Assembly: GCF_030124325.1 (NCBI RefSeq)
Contig: NZ_JASKLR010000013.1
Span: 1 to 64,000, forward strand
DNA: 64,000 nt
Reading direction: 5' to 3'
Source: Sinorhizobium sp. 8-89
GTDB taxonomy: Bacteria; Pseudomonadota; Alphaproteobacteria; Rhizobiales; Rhizobiaceae
Below, piece after piece: positions 44,697 to 53,684 of this stretch (positions are counted from its first letter, which is position 1; every line of letters starts with the position of its first letter). Below the pieces are notes generated by a model. The model saw nothing but the letters and a program-made list of their open reading frames with translations, was not told where the DNA came from and did not search any database. The position numbers were made by a program, and so were the translations under genes.

Positions 44697-45557
44697 TCAA
44701 AGGCCCGCCGCGGCGCGGTCGGCCAGGATTTCTCTGTCGCTGCATTCGAAGACGATGGTCGCCGGCCAGTCGGCGGTAAAGCGGCCGGCCGCCGCTATCC
44801 GCTTCAGCGCTTCCTTCTTGCCGCTGCCGCTCAAAAGCAGACTGCATTTGCGCGCCTCACTGATGGTCCTGAGCCCGACACTTATCCCATGGGTCGGCAC
44901 CTCGTCGATGGAACCGCATGCAGGGAAGGTCTGAAGGTTGTCGCGCCGGGTCTGCTCCGCCAGTTCGATGACGCGGGTCCGGCTTTGCACCGAACTGCCC
45001 GGTGGATTGAACGCCACATGCCCGTCGCCGGCGCCGGTGGCGAGAACGAAAAAGTCGATGCCGCCCGCCTGCGCGATCCGTCTGTCGTATTCCTCCGGCT
45101 CGCCGATCGCCGGAAACCAGATGTGATCGGCCTTTATCCTGAAGTCCGATGGCACCGCTTCGTTGATCGGCGCCACAATCTCGTGCTCGGCAAAGCGCTT
45201 GCAGGAAAAATGCCGTTCCGGTGGCGCAAGTCTCCACATCCCATCGTCGGTAGCGGTCAGATATTCGTCCATCATCACGAGCACAAGCTGCGACAGGTCG
45301 ATTGGGTTTTCCCGCAACTGCTGCGCCATCGCTCGATAGACGGGTCGCGGCGTGCGGCCGGTCGGGCAGCCGAGAAGATAGCGCCGTCCATGGCGGGAAG
45401 CACCGAAAATTCCAGCCAGGATCTGCTTGGCAACATGAAAGCCCAACTCATCAGGGCCGTCGAAGACAATCGGCTTCACCATCAGGGACTCGTCGTGTCG
45501 AAATGCATGTTTGCAAAAGGGCACCTCCGGGGTTGCCGGAGGTGCCCCATCATTCAT
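44697..45557 (-). CDS. NagB-like glucosamine-6-phosphate deaminase homologue with altered active site
   Basis: The 286 residues have the NagB/6-phosphogluconolactonase fold. LLGCPTGRTPRPVYR is the phosphate loop, LVMMDEYLTATDD supplies the proton-transfer Asp, and GAGDGHVAFNPPGSS is the active-site loop with Asp and His. In E. coli NagB that loop reads FNEPASS, and its Glu assists the catalytic His; here it is Pro. The start at 45557 overlaps the binding-protein stop by four bases (ATGA), favouring it over the internal ATG at 45482. The role is inferred to be deamination or isomerisation of a phospho-amino-sugar released by the GH4 enzyme, but a changed reaction is possible. Confidence 0.8.
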   Translation of the reverse strand: MNDGAPPATPEVPFCKHAFRHDESLMVKPIVFDGPDELGFHVAKQILAGIFGASRHGRRYLLGCPTGRTPRPVYRAMAQQLRENPIDLSQLVLVMMDEYLTATDDGMWRLAPPERHFSCKRFAEHEIVAPINEAVPSDFRIKADHIWFPAIGEPEEYDRRIAQAGGIDFFVLATGAGDGHVAFNPPGSSVQSRTRVIELAEQTRRDNLQTFPACGSIDEVPTHGISVGLRTISEARKCSLLLSGSGKKEALKRIAAAGRFTADWPATIVFECSDREILADRAAAGL

Positions 45558-46819
45558 TCGCCGGCTTTCACATCGCGTTGCAGGCGCCGTTCCAGATCGG
45601 CGAGTTCCTTGGCCACATCATCCTTGCCGGAGATGATGTCGTGAACGGCCCGGTAGAACGTGCGGGAAATCCGGTTGTAGTTCTTACCCGTGGCGGCGGA
45701 CGGACGGGCAACCGATTCCTCGAAGGCGGTCTTTGCCATGCCGAGGAAGGGAATTTTCGCCAGCACGTCGGCATCTTCGTAGAGCGCTTCGACGGTCGGG
45801 TTGTAGCCGCCCTCGATCGCCCGCATCTTCTGGTCCTCGAAGCCGACCATGTAGCGCAGCAGGTCGGCCGCGAGCTCCTGCTTCTCAGAATATTTAGAGA
45901 CGCCGAGATAGGCGGTGCCCAGCGTTCCGCTGGACTTCTGTCCCTCGGCGCCGAGCGGCAGCGCGGAGACGCCGACCTTGCCTACGAGCTTGCCGCCTTC
46001 CGCCTGCGACGTGCCCCAGACATAGGGCCAGTTGCGATGGAACACGGCATTGCCGCTTTCGAAGAGCGCACGTGAATTCTCCTCGTCGTAGTTGAGGACG
46101 CCCTCGGGCGAAATCGTGCCGATCCAGCCGCGCGCGCGGGTCAGCGCCGCTTCTGTCACGGGGCTGTTGATGGTGACCTCGCCGTCGTCGGAAACGATGG
46201 TTCCACCGCCGGCGGAAGCGATCCATTCGAGCGCATCGCAGGTCAGGCCCTCATAGCTGCGGCCCTGCCAGGCGTAGCCCCAGATGTCGGGATTTCCAGC
46301 CTTGCGCTCCGCATCCTGGATCTCCTTGGCGGTCGCCGTCATTTCGTCCCAGGTCTTCGGCGGCTCTTTGCCGTATTTCTCCAGCAGGTCCTTGCGATAG
46401 AACATCAGCCCGGTGTCGATGTAGAAGGGCATCGCCAGAAGCTTGCCGTCGAGGCGCGCGGCATCCGTTGCGGATGCGAAATGCGCCTTCACCTCGTCTT
46501 CGGGGATCATCGACGTGATATCGAGGAGATGATCCTTGAACATGCCGAGCCAGATGACGTCGATATAGAGCACGTCGATGTCCGACGATTGGGCCGCGAA
46601 CAGCTGCTGGTAGATCGGGATCGCATCGTCGAGGTTCTGCGGCATCCGGTTGAGCTTCACCTCGTTACCGGTCTTTTCCGACCACTTCGCCACGGCCTTT
46701 TCACACAATTCGTAATCGGTCGCGGAACAGAACATCGAGACCGTTTCGGCTTTCGCCGGGAGCGCTGATGCGATGACCACCACGGCCATGCCTGCGAGCA
46801 TTTTCAGTTTGTGTTTCAT
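45554..46819 (-). CDS. Carbohydrate ABC transporter substrate-binding protein (CUT1)
   Basis: This 421-residue extracellular solute-binding protein of family 1 (MalE type) has the signal peptide MKHKLKMLAGMAVVVIASALPAKA, then ETVSMFCSATDYELCEKAV with two cysteines. Typical segments are DIDVLYIDVIWLGMF, LAMPFYIDTGLMFYRKDLLEKYG, WDEMTATAKEIQ and ENSRALFESGNAVFHRNWPY. The YGYAWQGRSYEGL-like part (WGYAWQGRSYEGL) resembles binders of trehalose or maltose-type disaccharides. It delivers the sugar to the two CUT1 permeases. The downstream NagB-like gene overlaps by four bases. Confidence 0.94.
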   Translation of the reverse strand: MKHKLKMLAGMAVVVIASALPAKAETVSMFCSATDYELCEKAVAKWSEKTGNEVKLNRMPQNLDDAIPIYQQLFAAQSSDIDVLYIDVIWLGMFKDHLLDITSMIPEDEVKAHFASATDAARLDGKLLAMPFYIDTGLMFYRKDLLEKYGKEPPKTWDEMTATAKEIQDAERKAGNPDIWGYAWQGRSYEGLTCDALEWIASAGGGTIVSDDGEVTINSPVTEAALTRARGWIGTISPEGVLNYDEENSRALFESGNAVFHRNWPYVWGTSQAEGGKLVGKVGVSALPLGAEGQKSSGTLGTAYLGVSKYSEKQELAADLLRYMVGFEDQKMRAIEGGYNPTVEALYEDADVLAKIPFLGMAKTAFEESVARPSAATGKNYNRISRTFYRAVHDIISGKDDVAKELADLERRLQRDVKAGE

Positions 46820-46852
46820 GTCGTTCCCTCATTCGTTCTCTTGTGAACGTCG

Positions 46853-47779
46853 CTATATCGCGGCCTCCCGCCGCCGATATTTCGTAAGATCTTTTTGGAA
46901 TGGCAGATTGCGGCCGCCATAGCCCGTGACCGCGAGTGATCCACAGATGACGGCAATTTCGATCGCGCCGCGAAGGTCCGGTTCGTTGAGCAGTCCGTGG
47001 ACGAAGCCGGCGTTGAAGCAATCGCCGGCACCGGTCGTGTCGAATACATCGACGGCAAGCGCCGGCATGCGGCAGATCTCTCCCTTCGAAGAGGCCATTG
47101 CGCCCTCGGCGCCGCACTTGACGACGACTGTCGGGCAGAAACGGGCGATAGAGGCGAGCGCGCGCTCAACGTCATCCTCGCCGGTCAACGCCTTCGCCTC
47201 GGAGGAATTCGGCAGGAAGACGTCGATCAGCCTCAGCATCTCTTCGATGCCGGGCGTCGAGAGTTTGTAGTCGACGTGCTGCAGGTCGGAGCAGACGACG
47301 ATGCCGAGGTCACGTGCCGCCTGAATCAAGGCGCGGCGCTCCTCGTCGAGCGAGAACCCCTGCAAGAGCAGGATGCGCGGCCTGATGCGCTCGAGATCCT
47401 CCGGCTTCGGCAGCGGGTCCGGCTGCTCGGCATAGCTGATGAAGCCCCGGTCATGCGCGAATGAAAATGCGGCGCTCACCCGGCGCAACGGCTTCTCCAG
47501 ATGGATGAAGAGCCCGTCATCGATATTTTCACGCCGCGCTTCATCGATAATCATGCGGCTGAAGATGTCGTTTCCGAAGGTGCACCACCAGCCCGCCCTG
47601 GTTCCGAGCCGGGCGAGCGCAAGGGCGGTCGAGTAAGCCGCACCCGGCACCCACTCGAACTCCTCGGCCCAAAGATCGGCACTGATCTTCGGCACCTCCG
47701 GAAGTCCGCGGAAGATGAGGTCGAAATAGTATTCTCCGACCACCATCACATTGTAGCGGGAACCAAGCGCGTCACTCAC
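46853..47779 (-). CDS. PfkB-family carbohydrate kinase
   Basis: This 308-residue ribokinase-like enzyme has an N-terminal GEYYFDLIFRGLP, the di-Gly region GAAYSTALALARLG, the C-terminal signature DTTGAGDCFNAGFVHGLL with the catalytic Asp and anion hole, and VVVKCGAEGAM. It starts inside the GH4 stop (four-base overlap) and is followed after 33 bases by the binding-protein gene. An ABC importer delivers unphosphorylated sugar, whereas GH4 glycosidases of this type usually act on 6-phosphoglycosides, so this kinase is the natural candidate for the intervening phosphorylation. Confidence 0.9.
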   Translation of the reverse strand: MSDALGSRYNVMVVGEYYFDLIFRGLPEVPKISADLWAEEFEWVPGAAYSTALALARLGTRAGWWCTFGNDIFSRMIIDEARRENIDDGLFIHLEKPLRRVSAAFSFAHDRGFISYAEQPDPLPKPEDLERIRPRILLLQGFSLDEERRALIQAARDLGIVVCSDLQHVDYKLSTPGIEEMLRLIDVFLPNSSEAKALTGEDDVERALASIARFCPTVVVKCGAEGAMASSKGEICRMPALAVDVFDTTGAGDCFNAGFVHGLLNEPDLRGAIEIAVICGSLAVTGYGGRNLPFQKDLTKYRRREAAI

Positions 47780-49161
47780 GACCAGTCACCTGCATATTGC
47801 GCATGCGCCGCGAGATATTCGTCGACCAGCGGCACAGCGCGCGAATAGGAAAGCACCAGCGGATGCGCCATCAGCGCCTCGACCGCGAGCTCGCGGCTGC
47901 GTTCCTTGATTGCCCGGACCGCCAGTCGCTCGTAGCGTTTGACGTTCTGGACGAGCTGCGCCTGCGTTTCGGGCATGGCGCCCATCTTCAGCGGCCGGAT
48001 GCCGCTCTTGTCGACCACGCAGCTCACTTCGACGACGTCATCGGCATGCAGTCCGTCGATCGCGCCCTCGTTGCGAACGTTGAGACCCGTGTAGCAGGGC
48101 TTTCCGGTCTGCAGCGCATCGACGAGGTTGAGCGCGACGCCGGCATAGCCCTCGCCCTCTTCACCCGTCTCGCCGGCGGCGATGCTGTCGACGAACTTGT
48201 CGGCCTCTTCCATGCTTGGCGCATCCGCCAGCGCATAGTGCATATAGGTCGCGTTGCGGCGCCGCTCATAAGCGTAGTAGGCGGCCAATGCTTCCTCGGC
48301 ATCGGTATCCAGATTGATTGTGCCGAGCTTGGCAATCAGCGCCGCGTTCAGGTCTTTGACCTCTTCGCCACGCGTCCGCTCGTCGGACTTGAGCGCTTCG
48401 ACCGCCCTTTCCGCATAGTAGTAGTAATAGAGATATTCGTTGATCCAGTTGCGCTGGTGGCGGATCAGCTTGCTATCGAACATGCGCTGCGATGTCGCGC
48501 GGATGAAGGCGTCGTCGTCGAGCAGCGGTTGCAGCACTTCCTTGCCATCGATCCTGGCACCCCTCGTAAAGGAGAGATGGTTGAGGCCGTAGACCTCGGC
48601 TCGCACGTCGTTCTGCGGCACCTTGTACCAGCGCGCCAAGGCTTCCTGCGCACCGTTGGCACCGTCGCAAATGCCGACGGTGCGATGATAGCCTTCGTTC
48701 TGAAGGGCCTGGGCCACCAGGCCGGCAGGGTTGGTGAAGTTGAACAGCCAGGCGTCCGGACTGACCTTTTTCAGGATTTCCGCATATTTGAGGATGACGG
48801 GGATGCTGCGGACCGCCATCGCAAAGCCGCCCGGACCGGTGGTCTCCTGGCCCAGCACGCCATGGGCAAGCGCGATGCGCTCGTCCTTGATCCGTCCCTC
48901 TTCGTTGCCGGGCCGAACGGTGGTCACGACGTAGCTTGCTCCTTCCAGCGCCCGCTCGGCATCGACCGACATGGTGACCTTGACCGGGGACTGCATCCGC
49001 CGCGCCAGTTCCTGGCTGATCCGGCCGAAAAGATCGAGCTTCCGCTCGTTGATGTCCTGCAAGCAGATCTCGGTCAGACCGCTTCTCTCCGCGCGCCGCA
49101 GCGCAGATCCGACAAACAGGGGTGCCCGGACTCCGCCGCCGCCAATCAAGGTCAGTTTCAT
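47776..49161 (-). CDS. Glycoside hydrolase family 4 (6-phospho-glycosidase-like)
   Basis: This 461-residue NAD- and metal-dependent GH4 enzyme has the dinucleotide loop LTLIGGGGVRAPLF, VVTTVRPGNEEGRIKDE, FNFTNPAGLVAQAL, the metal-ligand Cys in VGICDGANGAQ and the ligand His in VYGLNHLSF. GH4 enzymes cleave 6-phospho-beta- or alpha-glycosides by an oxidation-elimination route. It is the first gene of the seven-gene operon and divergent from a GntR/HutC regulator, with a 16-bp operator-like palindrome between. Length and motifs best fit the 6-phospho-beta-glucosidase branch; the anomeric specificity is not certain. Confidence 0.92.
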   Translation of the reverse strand: MKLTLIGGGGVRAPLFVGSALRRAERSGLTEICLQDINERKLDLFGRISQELARRMQSPVKVTMSVDAERALEGASYVVTTVRPGNEEGRIKDERIALAHGVLGQETTGPGGFAMAVRSIPVILKYAEILKKVSPDAWLFNFTNPAGLVAQALQNEGYHRTVGICDGANGAQEALARWYKVPQNDVRAEVYGLNHLSFTRGARIDGKEVLQPLLDDDAFIRATSQRMFDSKLIRHQRNWINEYLYYYYYAERAVEALKSDERTRGEEVKDLNAALIAKLGTINLDTDAEEALAAYYAYERRRNATYMHYALADAPSMEEADKFVDSIAAGETGEEGEGYAGVALNLVDALQTGKPCYTGLNVRNEGAIDGLHADDVVEVSCVVDKSGIRPLKMGAMPETQAQLVQNVKRYERLAVRAIKERSRELAVEALMAHPLVLSYSRAVPLVDEYLAAHAQYAGDWS

Positions 49162-49194
49162 TCTTTACTCCGCCGTTCCGATCGTGATATCGCT

Positions 49195-49210
49195 ACTGGA
49201 TATAACCAGT
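49195..49210. promoter_or_regulatory. Operator-like palindrome between the GH4 operon and gntR
   Basis: ACTGGATATAACCAGT pairs in seven of eight positions around its centre. It lies 34 bases upstream of the GH4 start and 125 bases upstream of the regulator start. HutC-type GntR proteins bind short palindromes of this shape (GT-N-TATA-N-AC). It is the best symmetrical site in the divergent region. Confidence 0.7.
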
Positions 49211-49334
49211 CATGTCAACGCGGCCCCGGAAGCCTTTCGCACGATCCACAGGATGGCTGAAAGATGCACGACGGTCGAAGCAAGGCGAAACGGAAAACGC
49301 CGCCGGGCTCTTGTCTTGAACCTTGCCAGGTGCA

Positions 49335-50153
49335 ATGCAGAAGAGCATCCGGCAACTGGCGGCTGAAACGAAAAGACGCATGGCGCGACACGCAAATCTT
49401 CCGGACGAGAGTTCCATCGATCGCAACCATCCGGATGCGCTCTACGTGCAATTGCGAAATCTGCTCAAGGGCATGATCGAAAGGCGGGAACTTGCAGTCA
49501 ACGACAAGCTTCCATCCGAGCGGGAACTGGTCGCCGTCTATGGCGTCAGCCGCATTACCGTGCGCCAGGCGGTGAAGGAGCTCGAGAATCTCGGCTATCT
49601 GCAGACGCGGCCCGGCAAGGGCATCTATGTGACCGCACCGACCCCGATCTATGAGCTCGAGGTCGTGCGCAGCTTCACCCAGACGGCCTACGCGAACAAC
49701 CGCAAGCCCGGCATGCGCCTGCTCTCGGGCAAGATCATCCAGGCCGACGCGGAAGTCGCGCGGCCGCTATCGCTGCCGACAGGAGCCGATGTCGTTTTCC
49801 TCGAGAGATTGCGCCTCCTCGACGACGTGCCGGTGGTAATCCAGCGGGACTGGTTTTCTGCCTCGCTCGCGCCAGGCATTCTCGACATCGACTGGACGGT
49901 CGAAAACAGGTCGCTCTACGCGGAGTTCGAGAATCGCTACGGAATCATTCCGTCGCGCGGGCAGTCGACCGTGAGCGCCCGGCTCGCCTCCGACATCGAG
50001 GCGTCATTTCTGCAGCTCGAGATTCCGGCCGCGGTTCTGACACTCGATCAGATCGCCTACGACAACCGTAACCGCACGGTCAATGTGAGCGCCGCCGCCT
50101 ACCATCCGACCCGCTATCCGCTGTCGTTGACCCAGTCGCATCGAAGGCTGTGA
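49335..50153 (+). CDS. GntR-family (HutC subfamily) transcriptional regulator
   Basis: This protein of about 272 residues has an N-terminal winged helix (LYVQLRNLLKGMIERRELAV, PSERELVAVYGVSRITVRQAV, YLQTRPGKGIYV) and a C-terminal UTRA effector domain (VVFLERLRLLDDVPVVIQRDW; LQLEIPAAVLTLDQIAY). UTRA domains sense sugar phosphates or similar small molecules. It is divergent from the GH4-kinase-ABC operon, which it most likely represses until its inducer, perhaps a phosphorylated sugar made by the operon's enzymes, appears. ATG 49335 is preferred; a TTG four codons upstream is also open. Confidence 0.9.
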   Translation: MQKSIRQLAAETKRRMARHANLPDESSIDRNHPDALYVQLRNLLKGMIERRELAVNDKLPSERELVAVYGVSRITVRQAVKELENLGYLQTRPGKGIYVTAPTPIYELEVVRSFTQTAYANNRKPGMRLLSGKIIQADAEVARPLSLPTGADVVFLERLRLLDDVPVVIQRDWFSASLAPGILDIDWTVENRSLYAEFENRYGIIPSRGQSTVSARLASDIEASFLQLEIPAAVLTLDQIAYDNRNRTVNVSAAAYHPTRYPLSLTQSHRRL

Positions 50154-50534
50154 CCCCGCCTCTGCCGCGGCACGGGTGATTTTCGCCCGCCAATTTTCAC
50201 GCAACCATAGATTTGTGTGCCGATCCGGCGATCTACCCAATCGTCTGTTCCCGCGGAAACACGAAATGCTTTCGGACTCGTCGATATATGGCGGCGAGAA
50301 CGGCAGGGAACGTTCTTCAAGTCACGCAATACCGCGTGATTTGCGAGGGGTTCGACTGGGGAGACACTCCGTGAAACGGCACCGCATCTAGCCTATCGAT
50401 GCCTTGTCGCTCGCGACAATGAGCAACCGCCCACCATGGGCGCCTCTTCCAAAAAACCAGCAAACATCATGCCGAGGCAGCCGCCTCGGCCAACAGAGAC
50501 GCATGTCCCGATGCATAGGAACAAGGAAACAGAA
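50154..50534 (+). other. Leader and promoter region of the RTX protein gene
   Basis: No gene with a credible ribosome-binding site is visible. Two perfect hairpins are: TCACGC-AATACC-GCGTGA at 50322-50339, and GCCGAGGC-AGCC-GCCTCGGC at 50471-50490. The second lies 44 bases before the RTX start codon and could influence translation of that message. Confidence 0.5.
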
Positions 50535-53500
50535 ATGGCGAATATCTTCGGAACTGCCGGCAATGACATTTTGACCGGCAGCGATCTCGAGAGTGATTTC
50601 ATCATGGCACTTGCCGGCGACGACATCGTCAACGGCGGCATGGGCAGCGATACGGTGAACGCCGACGAGGGCAACGACACTGTCAGCGGCTCGTTCCAGA
50701 ACGACAGCCTGATGGGCGGCGACGGCAACGACACGCTGAACGGCAATAGCGGAAGCGACATGCTGAGCGGCGGCGCCGGACAGGACAAGCTCAACGGCGG
50801 CAGCGGTCGGGACATAATAACCGCTTTCGAACTCAGCGAAATTTCCGGCGATGTGGTCGATGGCGGCTCCGGCACCGACATGGTGATGATCGATTATTCG
50901 GAGCATGGAGCAAAGCTCAATATCGCGATCAAGGACTGGATCGCACCGCAAACGCTAACCGGAGGCATCCAGACGACAAATGTCGAGTCGTTCAGCATCA
51001 CCGGAACGAATTTCGATGACGTCATTACCGGCGGCAACTATTCCGACATGCTGATGGGGGGACTCGGACACGACCGGCTCTCGGGCGGGCGCGGTCACGA
51101 CATGCTCCAGGGAGGAGACGGCAACGATACGCTCATCGGCGGCTACGGCTTCGACTTCCTGAGCGGCGAAGTCGGCAATGATAACCTATACGGCGACGCC
51201 GGCACCGACTACCTGAGTGGCGGCGACGGCGACGACAAGGTCTACGGCGGCGACGGCGCGGACTCGCTCTCGGGAGATGCCGGTAACGACCTGCTTTCCG
51301 GGGGCAACGACGGTGACGCCATGACCGGCGGTGCGGGTGCCGATAGCCTGGCAGGCGACGCCGGCAATGACTCGCTCGATGGCGGCATCGGCGACGACAA
51401 GCTCGAAGGCGGCACCGGCGACGACACGCTCAGCTACACTTACGGCCAGGGCAAGGACACAATCACCGACGTCAGCGGCAGCGACCGGCTGGTCGTTCGC
51501 AACTTCACCGGAAACTTCACCGCCAAGGCATCGACCGAAGTCAATACGCTTGCCGGCGGCACGACGTTCAAGGGCATCGAGCACTACTCGATCTACGCGA
51601 CCGGTTCGACAGTCAACAAGGTCGTGACCGGCAGCGGCAATGATTATGTCGACGTCGCCGGCGGCGACGACATCGTCGATGGTGGTGCCGGTAACGACAC
51701 GCTCCTCGCTGGAATTGGCCGGGACACCGTCAATGGCGGCATCGGCAACGACGCCGTCACCCTGGGCGACGGCGGCGCAGACAAGGGCGACGGCGGCACC
51801 GGCACCGACACCGTCGCGGTCGACCGCCGCTCGCTGACAACCGCACAGACCTTTTCCGCGACCGGTGCCAGCGCAACGCTTTCCGACGGAACAAGCCTCA
51901 ACAACTTCGAGCGTTATCGCGTCGAATTCGGCTCCGGCAATGACGTGGTGAAGTCCGTCGGTTCCGCACTGAGCGTTGCCTTCTACGGTTACGGCGGCAA
52001 CGACACATTGATCGGCACCAATGGCGGCGACACGCTCGATGGCGGAGAGGGAAGCGACACGCTCAACTCGGGCGCCGGCAACGACGTCATCCGCGATTTT
52101 GGCGGCAAAAACTCGATCAATGCCGGCGACGGCAATGACGTGGTCAGTGTCGGCGACAGCGCGACGGGTGCTGCCAGCTACAACACGGTCAACCTCGGAA
52201 CCGGCGACGACAGCTTCACGCGGACGGCCTCGACCGGCACCCTGGTGGTCGATGGCGGGACGGGCACCGATTCCGTCTCCATCAATTTCAGCAAGTACAC
52301 GCAGGGTATCACCTTCAAGCTTGCGCCATCGGTAACGGCGACAAATGCCCCGGTCACGGTGAAGAACGTCGAACGGGTCGCGCTCGTCGGCGGAACGGGT
52401 AACGACATCTTCGTCGGCGGCAGTCTCAACGACGATCTGCGCGGCGGCGCCGGCCACGACAGTCTCAACGCCGGGGCAGGTAACGATTTCCTTTCCGGCG
52501 ATGCCGGCAACGATACGCTGCGCGGTGGAACGGGCAACGACACCATCTACGGTGACACTTCCACCACCAGCGGCGGCAGGGATCTGATCTATGCCGAGGA
52601 TGGCAACGACAAGGTCTATGCCGGTATCGGAGACCGCTCCGATGGCGGTACGGGAACGGACGTGCTCAACCTGAACCTCTCCGAGCAGACGAAGGACATC
52701 ACCTTCCATTTCTCGACGGGCACGGTTAGCGTCGATACCGCGACATCCTTCAACGCCTTCGAAGCACTCGAATATGTCGGCAGCAAGGGTAAGGACACGG
52801 TTGCGGGCGGCTTGCTCAATGACGTCCTCGACGGCATGGCCGGCAACGATGTTCTCAAGGGCGGCAATGGCAATGATCGTCTGCGCGACGGCGCCGGTGA
52901 CGACCAGCTCTTCGGCGACGCCGGAAATGACGTCCTGACCCGCACCGTTCATTCCGGTAAGGATCTCTTCGACGGCGGTACCGGTATCGATACGCTGAGC
53001 TTCGCGGAAGGCGCGACATCCGTCGTTCTCGACCTGCAGACCCAGGCCAAGAACAAGGGACTGGCCCTCGGCCTCACCGTCAAGAATTTCGAGACGATCA
53101 TCGGCAGCGCGGCGGATGACGAAATTCGCGGCGATGCGACGAGCAACACGCTCTATGGCAAGGGTGCCGACGACATCCTCGATGGCCGTGACGGCAACGA
53201 TACGCTCATCGGCGGCGCAGGCGACGACTGGTTGACCGGCGGCACCGGCAACGACAGGTTCGTCTTCGACCGCGAAGGACGCGACGGTGAAGGCGATGTC
53301 ATCACCGACTTCGTCCGCGGCCAGGACAAGCTTGTCATCGATCGCGCCGCCTTCGGCATCGCCGCCGGCGACACGACCGTGACGCTCGCCACCGGCACGG
53401 ACCCGGTCGCCACCAGCGGCAAGGGCACGTTCCTGTTCGAGACCGACAACGGCCGCCTCTGGTATGATGCCGACGGCAACGCCGCAACCGCGGACCTGGA

Positions 53501-53561
53501 GCTGGTCGCGATCCTGCAGAACGTCAAGTCACTCTCGACGAGCGACTTCTCGTTCCTCTAA
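50535..53561 (+). CDS. RTX (hemolysin-type) calcium-binding secreted protein
   Basis: The 1008-residue acidic protein is built almost wholly of RTX nonapeptides (GGxGxDxLx), present in at least eight blocks, for example GGDGNDTLNG, GGAGQDKLNG, GDAGNDLLSG and GGTGNDRFVF. The blocks alternate with linker modules that recur internally (SVSINFSKYTQGITF; VLNLNLSEQTKDITF; VMIDYSEHGAKLNIAI). There is no N-terminal signal peptide, and the C-terminus ends SLSTSDFSFL, as type I secretion substrates do. ATG 50535 has AAGGA seven bases upstream. No enzymatic domain is apparent, so it may be an adhesin, a surface-layer or a biofilm protein. The type I exporter genes lie 2 kb downstream on the other strand. 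Confidence 0.92.
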   Translation: MANIFGTAGNDILTGSDLESDFIMALAGDDIVNGGMGSDTVNADEGNDTVSGSFQNDSLMGGDGNDTLNGNSGSDMLSGGAGQDKLNGGSGRDIITAFELSEISGDVVDGGSGTDMVMIDYSEHGAKLNIAIKDWIAPQTLTGGIQTTNVESFSITGTNFDDVITGGNYSDMLMGGLGHDRLSGGRGHDMLQGGDGNDTLIGGYGFDFLSGEVGNDNLYGDAGTDYLSGGDGDDKVYGGDGADSLSGDAGNDLLSGGNDGDAMTGGAGADSLAGDAGNDSLDGGIGDDKLEGGTGDDTLSYTYGQGKDTITDVSGSDRLVVRNFTGNFTAKASTEVNTLAGGTTFKGIEHYSIYATGSTVNKVVTGSGNDYVDVAGGDDIVDGGAGNDTLLAGIGRDTVNGGIGNDAVTLGDGGADKGDGGTGTDTVAVDRRSLTTAQTFSATGASATLSDGTSLNNFERYRVEFGSGNDVVKSVGSALSVAFYGYGGNDTLIGTNGGDTLDGGEGSDTLNSGAGNDVIRDFGGKNSINAGDGNDVVSVGDSATGAASYNTVNLGTGDDSFTRTASTGTLVVDGGTGTDSVSINFSKYTQGITFKLAPSVTATNAPVTVKNVERVALVGGTGNDIFVGGSLNDDLRGGAGHDSLNAGAGNDFLSGDAGNDTLRGGTGNDTIYGDTSTTSGGRDLIYAEDGNDKVYAGIGDRSDGGTGTDVLNLNLSEQTKDITFHFSTGTVSVDTATSFNAFEALEYVGSKGKDTVAGGLLNDVLDGMAGNDVLKGGNGNDRLRDGAGDDQLFGDAGNDVLTRTVHSGKDLFDGGTGIDTLSFAEGATSVVLDLQTQAKNKGLALGLTVKNFETIIGSAADDEIRGDATSNTLYGKGADDILDGRDGNDTLIGGAGDDWLTGGTGNDRFVFDREGRDGEGDVITDFVRGQDKLVIDRAAFGIAAGDTTVTLATGTDPVATSGKGTFLFETDNGRLWYDADGNAATADLELVAILQNVKSLSTSDFSFL

Positions 53562-53641
53562 GGCGTCCCTTCGGCCAGCAAGAAGGCACAACGATGCGCC
53601 CGTCCCGCGAATGCGGGGCGGGCGTCTCTCTGCCGCCGGGG

Positions 53642-53684
53642 TTAGAGCATTTCATCGTCTTGTCGAAACGGTGAAATGCTCTAA
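53642..53684. repeat. 13-bp perfect inverted repeat between RTX and LysR genes
   Basis: TTAGAGCATTTCA and its exact complement TGAAATGCTCTAA flank 17 bases. Elements of this form (GAGCATTTCA...TGAAATGCTC) are, to my knowledge, common between rhizobial genes. It sits between convergent genes, and its right arm overlaps the LysR stop codon, so it may terminate both messages. Confidence 0.75.

Noticed and set aside
50176-50391. A 71-codon frame upstream of the RTX gene
   Set aside because: It starts with a non-ATG codon, has no ribosome-binding site, and its composition is not protein-like.
51186-52952. A 588-codon open frame on the minus strand opposite the RTX gene
   Set aside because: It is a mirror of the RTX repeats (Val/Ala-rich low-complexity) and has no ribosome-binding site.
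50535-53561. Regular short repeats that might suggest a CRISPR array or satellite
   Set aside because: They are degenerate at the DNA level and encode RTX nonapeptides in one continuous frame.
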